DNA of 64,000 bases from Sipunculus nudus (lineage: Eukaryota; Annelida; Sipuncula; Golfingiida; Sipunculidae). The stretch spans positions 12,522,664 to 12,586,663 of the forward strand of contig CM049315.1 of the NCBI GenBank assembly GCA_026874595.1, given 5' to 3'. Shown piece by piece: positions 51,629 to 62,466 of the stretch. The position numbers and the translations under genes are program-made. The notes under the pieces are model-generated. The model saw only the letters and a list, made by a program, of their open reading frames with translations, ran no database searches and had not been told where the DNA came from. How positions within the stretch are numbered: position 1 is the first letter of the stretch; each line of letters starts with the position of its first letter.

Positions 51629-51718
51629 GTAGCCCGATTTAATCGGACTCAATATTAATAGGCCCTGCCTTATCAAGATAAAGAGTTTTTAATTTAGAGT
51701 CCGATTCAATCGGGCTAC
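51629..51718. repeat. 90-bp near-perfect hairpin
   Basis: GTAGCCCGATTTAATCGG and its inverse at the other end form 22-bp arms with one mismatch. Each arm is itself palindromic (CCGATTTAATCGG and CCGATTCAATCGG), so alternative cruciforms are possible. It is probably a small MITE. Confidence 0.8.
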
Positions 51719-51891
51719 AGACGATGGTAATATATACGGTACATTTTATGTACATACCGATTTGGAGGTGCGAGGTCTATTTTTTCAGTAAAAGGACCGA
51801 TAAATTACTTAGGTTTTTTTTTCAGGAGACCTTCAATTGGGAATAAAAAATATTCATGTTGATTAACTCTTCTCGACCTCCATTAATTTAG

Positions 51892-53234
51892 TGTTGACAA
51901 ACCATACAACCAGTATAGGTGTCACACAACTAGAGATGTGAACGACCAGGTTCTTTTAACTTTCAAACCAACTGGATGAAACTCATGCATACGTACACCC
52001 CAAAAGATAAATAAGATACGAGTAAACAAAACAAAACTCTATATATTAAAGAAAACATACACTTACGTGTATACACTCTCTGGTGAGGCACTTCATTTAT
52101 ATAAGCACTGATGTTCGATTATAATCACAAAAATAACGACCAAGTACGTTAACCACAGTACACAGAACAGGCCCTTGTTTACACTTCTCCTGATCACAGG
52201 ACACACGTGACATCGGAATGATTCGCTTCCCGCCTCACCTTTTGTTCGCTCTGTGTTCACAGTACTATCAATCCACCTTTAGATACACGGAGCTCCGACC
52301 ACCAACAGTCCTTCGCTGGAGCACTGGTTTAACTCTCAACGCACAGTTCAGGCAGCACTCACTAATTAGCTCACAGACGATTATATCCTGACTTACAGAC
52401 AATGTCTTTCACAGCTGATGTTTCCTAGAATCATCCAGCTCTAGGTACCTTCACAATTACGCGTTTAAATAATGTCATCGGTCTGTTCCCGGAAACGCTC
52501 ACAACTGGTTTAATTCGCCAGATTTCCCAGTCCGTCGGCAAAATGTGATACTCTCTCTGGAGTCCGTTACTTAGAAACCATCGTTGACTTCCTAGGACAC
52601 CGACAATCTACGCTTATTGACATGTTTTTCCAGCTGTCTTAACTCTGATGCACGCAGATCTGCCCCTGGACTGCATATATCGTCAGGCTACACGGACTGG
52701 CGCGCTGATCGTGCATTTGTAGTGAATTCCGTCTTAATCACGTCTTATATATGCTTGCTGACAGATCTATGCTTGTCACAGGCCCTGGCCGTCTTCTGGC
52801 CAATCATCACTTCCTATTATGCCGACTGCCAATTATTACATGAGACTTTATATGGACACGCCTCAGGGAAAAAAACATAAGAAAACCAAACTAAATATGT
52901 GCTATTCCTTTGAAGTCTACGACAAACAATCGTTCCTATAGAGACCGCCAAACAGAGACGGCTTCCACGGAATTTAACTGTACTTATATTAATATCAAAC
53001 GAGACGAATGTGCCCTCTTACCTTAGATCTTACGCTAATACCTAAACATGATACTCCAAATAAATGTACAGTAAATTAAAACAATCATCTGGTTATACTC
53101 CCTACTAGAACATGCAATACAATAACTAAGTCACACTCCTCTGGTGATAGTAGGCCCTACTCACCCTTCAGGAATTCAGATTGCTTTATTATCACTTGCA
53201 CATACCCAAGTTTAATGGACTATCTTTGTCAACA
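51892..53234 (-). mobile_element. possible LTR-like segment (weak)
   Basis: TGTTGACAAA at 51892-51901 and TTTGTCAACA at 53225-53234 are a perfect 10-bp inverted pair with TG..CA ends. The sequence between them is non-coding and of different composition, recalling the 9.6-kb solo LTR. However, flanking bases TTAG and TGTT do not match, so no target duplication supports it. Confidence 0.25.
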
Positions 53235-53538
53235 TGTTCCCGATGAAAAATGAATGTCAATATATTTCTAATTTTTTTTTCTTTATTTTATCAATTTCCA
53301 GACTTGATAAATCATGTCTTTTCGTAATGAAAAAAACCCAGATACAATGTTTACAATGTTGATGGCATGGTTATTATTATATTGTATGTCACTGTAAATC
53401 ATTTCCAACGGAAGTGACAGGGTTTATATGATGTCTCATTTCAAGAAGCTATATCCGATTCGCTCTACTGCTCTACATGAGGTCGGCCTTACTAAAACGT
53501 GCAAGATTACAAAGAGGAAAACCCTTTGGAATCGCATG

Positions 53539-54698
53539 CCGTAATTCCTTGATCAGACGCAGGGGCGTTTATTTTTTTTTAAGAAACAGCTTAGACCCGG
53601 CGTCTTAACAAAGAAGATCGGTGTTTATTAAAGAGGTATTTATGCCCAGGCTCGGCAGACAAAAGCACAAAACAACACGTCGAAGCAAAAAACCTGCCGG
53701 TTACTACCAAGGGACGCAACTGAAAACATCACGTGGCTAATGAAATGTGTTTACGGACGCAAGCGCAATCTCCGCAGTCGTGTATCAGATAAAAAATGTG
53801 CGGGGATTTACAGCGAGATATTTTGCTACTGTCCAAAAGAATCTATCCGCGCGGGATCTCGAGAGGTACCGCGGTGTTTCATGCATGTGGCTTTTCTGTT
53901 TACTGTGCACCGCGTGCGTTTGGTAACTTTTTCCATCTGAACATGGAATGGCTCTTTTAATAACTGTGCACAGCGTACTACTGGTAACATTGGTTCAATT
54001 AGAGTATGCGGGCTTGATACGTGTAACGGCACTGCGCAATTCCTTTTCATTACACTTTACTTCCGCTTTATAACTGATTCAGCTTGACACAGCGGATTCA
54101 AGCGTATTTACCTGGTATATACTGGTATGTGAAGTTCACTGCCGGCAATATTCAACCTAATGTATTTGTAGTCTACCAGAAGGAGATGCTATTTTTAATC
54201 GTTTAAGATTATCTCGGAAGCTTGGTTTTGGTTACGTTTGGGACGCACTCAAAAGCGCTTCAAAAATGAAAATAAGGGGCGCAATTTGTCACAACAGAGG
54301 TGATAACGTTTACCTTATCAATGTTCACATTGTATTTTTTTCTATGTTTGTTAGGATTGATAATCGGCTTTTATCATAATGGACGAATCGGGAATATCTG
54401 TTCCCCATTATGGCAAAATAGGCATGACACATTTATAGAGGAATTAAACATTTTTTAACACACAAAAAACCTCAGAAATTCATACAAGCTCCTCAGGTCA
54501 ATTTGACCCGTAAATGCACACTCAAGTGACGGGGAAAGCAGCTGGCGGCAAACATGGTTCATATATGGTAACCGGCCTCTGAACTAGACCGGCGTCAATT
54601 TAAGACCGGCGTCTATTTTCTCAACATATTGTTTTGACCAGGCTTCCGGATAAGGTAGGCGAGTATTTTAGGCCCGGCGTCTGATCAAGGAAATACGG
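53539..54698. mobile_element. MITE-like element with CCGTAATTCCTTGATCAG ends
   Basis: The left end CCGTAATTCCTTGATCAG and the reverse complement of the right end, CCGTATTTCCTTGATCAG, match over about 22 bp. Both are followed by subterminal CGGCGTCTTAA or GACGCCGGTCTTAA-type words repeated two or three times per side. The ~1.0-kb core has only short frames. I infer a non-autonomous DNA transposon. Confidence 0.65.
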
Positions 54699-55449
54699 TG
54701 ACTTTCTTGGCGATGTTAACATAACTTGGAGTCGTCTTTGGTCATTTTATGAAACTGTGATGGTGATAGCACCGATTTATTGTATATTTTCCCTACACAT
54801 GGCCTTTTTTCTAGGAGCCGCCGTGTTAACATGGAAAAATCACCATGATGCTTTGAGATGGGACGCTTGAGTAAATGATTAGGGACTAAACTGGGACCCC
54901 GGTGTAAGTTTATCGCAGTGCGATGTCAGAAAAGCGAACGTTAATTGTGAGCCCGGTACCAGTCTATCATTCATTATGTTAATCAAGCTTCAATCACATG
55001 CTTATGTTGTCGGCGAGACTCATTTTTTACTATTTTCATGGTTTTTTCATCTCATACCATTTCACAATTACAAGGCTTTGTTGTACAAGTTATATCCACA
55101 ACGGTGATATCGGAGTATCACGGTGGTGGTCTCCGCAAAAAAATAAAGGGTATTACTGTTATATATGATCAACGCTTGTACTACCCTCTGTTCACAGCGC
55201 GTTACCAACGTATACACAAAGTATTGGTAAAGCGCTGTTATTTTTGGCTTGATTTGCTGGGTTTTGCCACGAGAAACCAGGCCCAATTGTTACACAACTC
55301 GAAACACTGTGTTTTTGGCTGACTGATCAGCTGACCCGGAGTCGTGTGCCGCCCGGGAACGCATTCCCGAGATTGCGGTAAGCTGGCCCTTAGCCTGAGA
55401 ATTTTACAAATTTGCATGTGTGTTTTTTTATAAAGCGCTATCTATGGAG

Positions 55450-55458
55450 AGTCTTCTG
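55450..55458. repeat. 9-bp target-site duplication, left
   Basis: AGTCTTCTG directly abuts the left TIR and is repeated at 62015-62023 next to the right TIR. Confidence 0.8.
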
Positions 55459-55727
55459 TAGACTGGTACCCTGCTCTATTAAGGCCCTCAGCCAAGCATA
55501 GAGACAGGCGTACAACGCCATCTTAAGTACTCCCAGTTGCAACTCCTGACCTACCTGTAGACTGGTTCCACCTCCTGTCTGCACGCTAATACCGATTGTC
55601 ACGGACGTTCACGCGATCTTGGCTATTTATTCATGAAGATTTCTTATAAGATTACTTTCTTTAGTTACTATTTCCAAATATTGAAAAATAAGTTGTTGCA
55701 CAAAACTGACTGATGGATGTAGAGATG

Positions 55728-55731
55728 ATAC
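55728..55731. repeat. 4-bp target duplication of the LTR element, left
   Basis: ATAC precedes the 5' LTR and is repeated at 61749-61752 after the 3' LTR. Confidence 0.8.
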
Positions 55732-56211
55732 TGTAACATTCTTGCCCTTTGACCTTGCCGGGGAGGGGCATCAACACTGATTGACAGTCGATATAGAGAT
55801 GCCCCAGAGCCAATCACAGGCAGCTAAGGACTTTGCCGTCTGTCCCTCTGGGATAAAACCCCCTTGCCCTGGCGATTCTCCCTCTCTTGGATCATCGAGC
55901 AGTGGACCCCTGTGCCTGCCCTCTGTGGCAGGCAGAGGGTATATGGCTTCTTCTTCACCTTGGGGTTGGTTTTACGGCAATGTCGGCTACCCAGGTGAAG
56001 AGCCACCCATATCCAAAGAGCAGTCCTTTTATCTAGTCTGGTAAGTATCTTTCTGTTTCATTTAAGTCTAGATAATAATATGCAGTCCTGATATTTTGAA
56101 GGTTTAGGCTCTAAATTTTATTCCAGTAAAAAGTGTTATTTTATCTCTTTAAATTGTGCGAGTGCATGTTGCCCAAGCCCAATTTCCTCCCAGAATAAAT
56201 AAGCAGCTACA
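55732..56211 (+). repeat. 5' LTR
   Basis: 480 bp, with TG..CA termini. It contains a TATA-like GGATAAAACC (55851-55860), a strong splice donor at 56041 and AATAAA at 56194-56199. An ATG frame of about 82 codons (55799-56044) lies within it and is repeated in the 3' LTR. It overlaps the presumed promoter, so it is unlikely to be a real gene. Confidence 0.93.
56041..56046 (+). other. predicted 5' splice donor in the LTR
   Basis: GTCTG|GTAAGTAT is close to the ideal donor consensus. It could pair with the acceptor ending at 60634. Confidence 0.45.
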
Positions 56212-56213
56212 TC

Positions 56214-56229
56214 TGGCGAGCGATGCTAT
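56214..56229 (+). other. candidate primer-binding site
   Basis: TGGCGAGCGATGC begins two bases after the 5' LTR. The TGG start is expected for pairing with a tRNA CCA end. I cannot assign the tRNA. Confidence 0.5.
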
Positions 56230-58799
56230 TCGGTTGTTACTAACAGCTAGGAGACGAATTCTGGTAAATAAATTGCTTATTTTGAGTTAATTCTGGGTTT
56301 TTTAACATCAGTATATACTTAAGGGGCTTAGGTTGTAAAAGTCTGCTAAATAAGCGATCTATTCAAATGGAAACATAGTAACAGCTTTAAAAATGCCTGA
56401 CTTTCATTTCTTAAGTAAATTCCTTTTATTTAGTGCACTCGTTTTGTGAACTAGAATAGGGGCTTTTTATAAATGTAGACCCGTCTCTGTTTAAAGAACA
56501 ATGCGCATTATTTTATTTGGAAAGGCTAGAACTACTTTAGATTACTATTGACAAACCATTATAGTAATTTGCCCTTCCTTGGCTATCAAGCGGCGTATAC
56601 ATTATAAAACAGTGTCTGCTTCAAAAATCAGCTGCAAAAAAATTCAAAATCATTGGTAGGTGTACAGTATTCCCACAGTATTGATCCTTTTATTTGTACA
56701 ATTTACAGTAAATACTACGGTTATTGGGAATTTTCATTGTGGATAAACCAGTCATATTAGTTTTTCATTCTTATAAAATGAAAGCCGTAATATCATTATA
56801 TTTCTAATTACCTCAGTCCTTGTTTGAAATTAAATCCCTCAGTGTTACACTTGAATTGCGTGTTCTCACTAGGTTATAGAACAAAAATAAAAAAAAAGTG
56901 TATAATAATTATTTATATACAAAAATGTGTGACTTTATAAGATGTAAAAGCAAGAGAAATAACATGTGCTTATGTACCATTGTGTGATGTGTTAAAAAAC
57001 CGTGACACGCATCTTCTTATTACATTGGGCATAAGCTTAATCCGCAAACATTTAATGCCCCCCATGTAAACATGCAGCCAGGCAACTTGTGCCTGCAATT
57101 GTATATATGTCATATTTTACTTTTAATGAATTACCTTTTCTTTGCAAAATTAATCAGTTGATCAGATTTTATGTATATAACAACTTTCAGGACTTGATCT
57201 AAATTAGCTGGATTATACTGAAATAAGAGTAACAGCTCAACCTTTCATTATACGTAGCTGTCTCCTGAATAAGAGTAACATAGCTTCTAGTTTGTACATA
57301 TGTATAGATGCTGCAGAATGGAACAACTGTTACGTTATGCATGTACATATTGAATGAATACCACTGAACTGGTTATTGTGAATGTATTTTGATAGAAACA
57401 TCAATTAAATATCTTATTATTCCATCTAGATTGTCAGTTCAAAATATTTTATAATCCTGATGTACATTCAAATGTTTTTGTAAAAACATGAAATTCAGTG
57501 ATCTTTAGGTTTAAACCAAATGGGTTTCTTGAATAAAGAAATTTAGCCAACATGCTGTTCTTTAAAACAAAGCTTTAAATCCTTAAATTACCGTACCTGG
57601 TACGTGGTCTATTGTTTGGCCAATTTTAAATTACAGAAAGGGCACAAACATCAGTATCCACTGCCTGGTAGATACATTTTAGTGTGTCATTCAAACAACC
57701 TGACCGATGGTCAAGTTTCATCCCCTGGTCACAGGTTATTGCATAATCCCCAGGTGTGTAAACATCACCATAGGGTTTCAAAGTTAGCTGTGTCTCACAG
57801 GGCCTGCTGGTAATCCCATTATCTGGCAGGTCAGATTAATAATCCAGGTGCATTCTTTGCCCCATATGGGGTTATATCATACGGAGTAGGATAAGTTGAG
57901 ATTTGCTATCAACACTAAAACTCTGTCAAAAGAGCCCAGACAAGTTACCTAACACACCACAAGTATTTAGATACACCTGTTACCTGGTGTGATGTCATGT
58001 GAACCCATGTCATGTGTCATGTACCTTATACCCAACCTGAAAATTGTACCTTTAACATGTTTTCATGTGCTGGTAACCCACTTCAAATAATAATAATAAT
58101 AAATAAATAAAACTGGTAAACTAATTACACCAATAAAAATAACATTTAAATAAAATATTATTTAATAATTGGGCCTATATTTCTGTTGGTCTCTCTTATA
58201 TGTCCAACTGATATAAGCAGATACTTTTAAGGTGTTTAGCCTTGCCTTTAGATATTCCTAATAACTTGTTACAATTAATCATGCATTATGATGTTAAAAA
58301 TATAACAATAAGAACAGATTAGTACTTAATAATCTAGATCAATCTTTTAAATAGATATTTAGTAATTCTCAGAGGATTACCTCTGAGGCATGCTCATATT
58401 TTATTTACACTTTGACTAAATTCATTTGTTGATTTTGGATTTTGTTTTTGTATTTAACTTTAACACAAATGTAGACTATTATCTCAAAGCTATTTAAACT
58501 GTTCATAAACATTTTATTATTAATTACATTATAATTATAAAATTCTTATTTTCAAAATGAAACTTTTACAAACTTAGTTATTTCCAATTATGGTGGTTAA
58601 CATTTACAACTCTGCTTGATTAGACAAATTCAGAAGTAAATAGTATGATACTTATAAATTTAATTAAAGGCATGTTATTCTGTCTCACATACTGCTGGAC
58701 TAGATATGCATGAGAATTACTTTGAATTTCTCTGGTGAAATTGACTACCTATAGGCTAGATGTAACATGCCTGACACACCTGGAAGGTTATTTATTGGT

Positions 58800-59230
58800 A
58801 TCCTATTTGCCTAGATCTCAGTATCTGGCATAGTACCATTTATTCTGCCTCAACCTTGAGAGTTTTACTAGTCGCTTTTTAGGGTTCATATCCCGGCATA
58901 GTATGTGCTTTTCCTGGTTGAGTTTTTATTTAGTTTAGCATATAAGGGCATAAAATATATACCAGTTGCCTTGGGTGATACCCGGCATGGTTGTCCCTTC
59001 TTATGCAGTGTTTTATTGCTGGCAAAGTTCCCAGTCGCTTTTTAAGGAGATGTTCTCCGGCATGGAAACAATTTTTGCCTAGTGATATAGGTGTCTGACA
59101 TGGCTGCATGTCTGCCCTGTGGGTTTTGCGTATCGCCTTGAGAGTTCTCGATTTTTGCAGGGTACCACCTTTCACCTAGAGTATTTTGTATCTGGTATGG
59201 TGGCGCCACTTGCATAGGATTGTACCTGTC
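58800..59230 (+). repeat. imperfect internal repeats with (C/T)GGCATGG words
   Basis: TATCTGGCATAG, ATCCCGGCATAG, ACCCGGCATGG, CTCCGGCATGG, GTCTGACATGG and ATCTGGTATGG recur over about 430 bp. The companions CCTTGAGAGTT (twice) and AGTCGCTTTTTA(G/A)GG (twice, about 160-180 bp apart) show a degenerate tandem duplication. Confidence 0.55.
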
Positions 59231-60634
59231 ATCATATCTAAACCTAGCTATAACATCAACCAGCACAAATTTTTCTCTCTTAAGTATTGGGAGTAATTAA
59301 AATAAATTAGACCAGCGTGCATACTTAACACACCAGTTAAACTGGCATCACTCATTTAGAAGCTTAACTTGTTTAATTAGGTTAATTTCAGTGAAATCCT
59401 ATCAATAATATTAATAGGTGAGCAACACACCAAAATACTAAATAAGTTGAATAAATACACGAATAAAATGAACAAATAAGCTGACTTCAAGTTTATGTCT
59501 ACTCTATATTGCATTTGAGAATAATGATATTTAAAATAAATAACAAACCACATATACATTGCTTGATGGGTATAACTTTTTTTTTGTTACCAAAATACAT
59601 ATTTCACTGCGGATTCGAGTTAAGAAACGTTAATGTTGTGGTGTAAATTTGAGTACTACAAACTAACTTAGCTATTACACATAATCTGAATCTACAGATT
59701 TTAATAAGAAGAAATAGAAAATGATAAAAATCAGAATGATAATATTCTTGATGATAAAATAATGATTCATAAAAATATAAACAATAAACTGTAAAGGCTA
59801 GACACAGATTAAAAAGGAAATTCTCATTATGCAAATAAACTAATGAATAGGTAACTAACCCTGATATCTAATTTGAATGTTATATTCATAGATACCTGTA
59901 GGGTAATAAATAACTTTGATGTTACAAATTCTTGGGCAGCACTGCTTACCATTTTCCCTCAATTAAAGTCATGTATAGGTGTTGTATATTACAGGTAGAC
60001 TTTCTTTAACTGATTAAAACTACTGTGCAATCATTGAATTATCTGGTAATATTATTTGATGTATTACTATGCTTAAGTTCACATGTAAATATATAAGGAG
60101 ATCTTACATTTAGCGAGAAATCTCGCTGTTATTTGATTATTATTACTTGGTCAGTTGTAGTTCGTATTTTAGCCCAGTGAGAGGGCATATTTCAGCCGAG
60201 CGGGGCTTAAAAAACCGTCTAGATTTTGAGGCCAAACAGGGCACAAAGAAAATACTGTCCATTAAATCTGATACGTTGGTTACTTTTGCCAATCTTGTAT
60301 CTTCGGGCTATACAACTTTTGGGGACCATAGTTACACCTAGTTTTATATACTCCATATAAAACGGAGAAATGAGCCCAGATTATGCTATTGGAGGGTCCC
60401 TCTATGTAACCGCTGTCAATTTTATTAAATAATGTATAGTTGAAAACTTAGATCAAGTGTTTAACTGTCTTAATGTTTTACCAAGGGGCCGCTTATCATC
60501 ATTCTTTATGTTTGATTATGTATAATTTTTTGTGAGAGCTATTTTTTTTAAATAGTCATGTCTAGGTTATTGCCGCAAAAAATATACTTGTGTCATAAGG
60601 ACAGATACTGCCGCTGTTGTATTTGTATTTTCAG

Positions 60635-60960
60635 AGGCTCCATTTTCGCATGAACCAGTTGTCAGCCATCAGTGCAGCCTTCCCAGTGTGGTCCGGCTCA
60701 GCTCTTCTGCTACAGCAAGCTGCAACCTGAGCCAACATTCCACTACAGCCAGATATTGGACGCTTTTTTAAATGCAGATCACCTTGATTTAATACTGAGG
60801 CCTGTTGCGCCACCATCTGGACTGATATTTTATTAAATCCTTTATGGCCACCAGGCTCACTAATGGACTGTAACATCTAATAACTTATTGTACCTGGTGC
60901 ATGTTGAATGTCAGTGATGTATCTTTGAATATTTTATATTATTTTTGAATGTTCAATAAA
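60635..60960 (+). other. predicted 3' non-coding exon of the LTR element
   Basis: TTTGTATTTTCAG precedes AGGCTCCATTTTCGC, and AATAAA lies about 320 bp further on. A spliced transcript from the LTR donor to this acceptor would be short and mostly non-coding: the joined frame meets TGA at the junction. Confidence 0.35.
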
Positions 60961-61256
60961 AATTACACAATCCCTGAACCTTTAAAACAACTATCAGACT
61001 GCAAAATCCCTAATCACTGGAGGTACTGTGTGGAAAGAGAACACTCCCTACCCGCTGTTGTAGCATTGGAAAAACCTACCTCCCCCCTCCCAACATGGGA
61101 GTTAGGGGTTGGGTAGCCGGCTAACAGCCTATACACAGCCTGCCAGCCATGTTTTGGTCATATAAGAAACAAACAAAAACAAATTCTCCTCTACAAAGGC
61201 TAGATATCATGACTGCTATCGCAAAATTTTCCACTGTAGTGAAAAATTTTTCCTAT

Positions 61257-61268
61257 AGGGGGGAAGGA
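61257..61268 (+). other. polypurine tract
   Basis: AGGGGGGAAGGA directly abuts the TG of the 3' LTR, the standard plus-strand primer position. Confidence 0.85.
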
Positions 61269-61748
61269 TGTAACATTCTTGCCCTTTGACCTTGCCGGGG
61301 AGGGGCATCAACACTGATTGACAGTCGATATAGAGATGCCCCAGAGCCAATCACAGGCAGCTAAGGACTTTGCCGTCTGTCCCTCTGGGATAAAACCCCC
61401 TTGCCCTGGCGATTCTCCCTCTCTTGGATCATCGAGCAGTGGACCCCTGTGCCTGCCCTCTGTGGCAGGCAGAGGGTATATGGCTTCTTCTTCACCTTGG
61501 GGTTGGTTTTACGGCAATGTCGGCTACCCAGGTGAAGAGCCACCCATATCCAAAGAGCAGTCCTTTTATCTAGTCTGGTAAGTATCTTTCTGTTTCATTT
61601 AAGTCTAGATAATAATATGCAGTCCTGATATTTTGAAGGTTTAGGCTCTAAATTTTATTCCAGTAAAAAGTGTTATTTTATCTCTTTAAATTGTGCGAGT
61701 GCATGTTGCCCAAGCCCAATTTCCTCCCAGAATAAATAAGCAGCTACA
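61269..61748 (+). repeat. 3' LTR
   Basis: 480 bp. I saw no difference from the 5' LTR when the two were compared block by block. It is followed by the ATAC duplication at 61749-61752. Confidence 0.93.
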
Positions 61749-62163
61749 ATACGATATACTGGATATTTGATATTAAACTGTACGTGGCATTGGTTTATTA
61801 TCAATATCTATTAATCTAATCATAAATGTCACACAAAATGTACAGCCAACTTTTTACAACTTCTCTGAGCAAACGAAATGCTTATTTTTATTATATATAT
61901 AAATCATACTTGAGTTGGAACCAGTCTGCCGAGAGTCCTGAAGATGGCGTTGTACGCCCATCTCTATGATTGGCCTAGAGCAGCGGTGCCATAATAGAGC
62001 GGGGTACCAGTCTAAGTCTTCTGATGACTGCTAGTTGCATTATACAAAACAAAGTATTCAGTGGATACAGGTTTAAATCATAAAAACTGGCTGAGTATAG
62101 ATAGACCCAAATTACAGTTATCTACGTGAGTGAGATGACCTTAGTCAGATGTTTGTCTAAACT

Positions 62164-62466
62164 GAGCCGTTCCCAGTCTGTTGTTTGTCTAAAGTAAGCG
62201 AATTATAGTCTGTTGTTTGTCTAAAGTGGGTCGATCATAGTCGGTTGTTCTCCTAATGTGAGCCGGGGTTAGTCTGTTGTTTGTCCTAAGTGAGCCGATC
62301 CAAGTCTGTTTGCCTAAAGTGGGCCGATTATAGTCATTTGTTCTTCTAATGTAAGCCGATCTTAGTATGTTGTTTGCCTAAAGTGAGCCGATCATAGTCT
62401 GATGTTTGTCTAAAGTGAGCCGATCATAGTCAGTTGTTCTTCTAATGTGGGCCGATCATAGTATGA
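62164..62466. repeat. 32-bp minisatellite with a three-unit super-period
   Basis: Nine to ten units of about 32 bp follow the pattern GAGCCGATCATAGTC, then TGTTGTTTGTCTAAAGT. Every third unit carries GTTCTTCTAATGT or GTTCTCCTAATGT instead of GTTTGTCTAAAGT, giving a ~96-bp higher-order period. One unit is shortened by a few bases. Confidence 0.88.

Larger units (their letters stand above)
56212..61268 (+). other. internal region of the LTR element, non-coding
   Basis: This is AT-rich sequence without long frames. It holds an imperfect repeat zone at 58800-59230, a predicted acceptor and exon near 60635, and AATAAA at 60955-60960. Retroviral-type genes are absent, not just frameshifted. Confidence 0.7.
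55732..61748 (+). mobile_element. non-autonomous LTR retrotransposon (LARD-like), 6017 bp
   Basis: Two 480-bp LTRs in direct orientation, with TGTAAC and GCTACA ends, bound a 5057-bp internal region. By eye the LTRs show no difference, so the insertion is recent. A primer-site candidate starts TGG two bases after the 5' LTR, and AGGGGGGAAGGA abuts the 3' LTR, which sets the orientation as plus. No frame longer than about 80 codons exists inside and no gag, protease, RT or integrase motif is visible. It must have been mobilised in trans. The 4-bp duplication fits Ty3/gypsy or related integrases. Confidence 0.93.
55459..62014. mobile_element. long-TIR DNA transposon (MULE-like MITE) split by an LTR element
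   Basis: The left TIR (55459-55575) and right TIR (61912-62014, inverted) share TAGACTGGTACCC(T/C)GCTC, then CATAGAGA, GGCGTACAACGCCATCTT and AGACTGGTTCCA. Nine-bp direct duplications flank the pair. With the LTR element and one ATAC removed, the host element is about 535 bp with no coding frame. Long TIRs plus a 9-bp duplication fit Mutator-like elements; Merlin-type (8-9 bp) is an alternative. Confidence 0.82.

Noticed and set aside
53539-54698. Possible host gene between 53.5 and 54.7 kb suggested by GC-richer frames.
   Set aside because: The segment is bounded by matching inverted termini and has no domain or splice structure, so a non-autonomous transposon explains it better.
55799-56044. 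An 82-codon ATG frame rich in Pro, Ser and Gly, present twice (also at 61336-61581).
   Set aside because: It lies in the LTR over the TATA-like element and splice donor, and its duplication is simply that of the LTR. No family resemblance was seen.
58870-58900. GGGTTCATATCCC resembling a tRNA T-arm/B box.
   Set aside because: No matching A box, acceptor stem or anticodon arm could be built around it, and it belongs to the imperfect repeats inside the LTR element.
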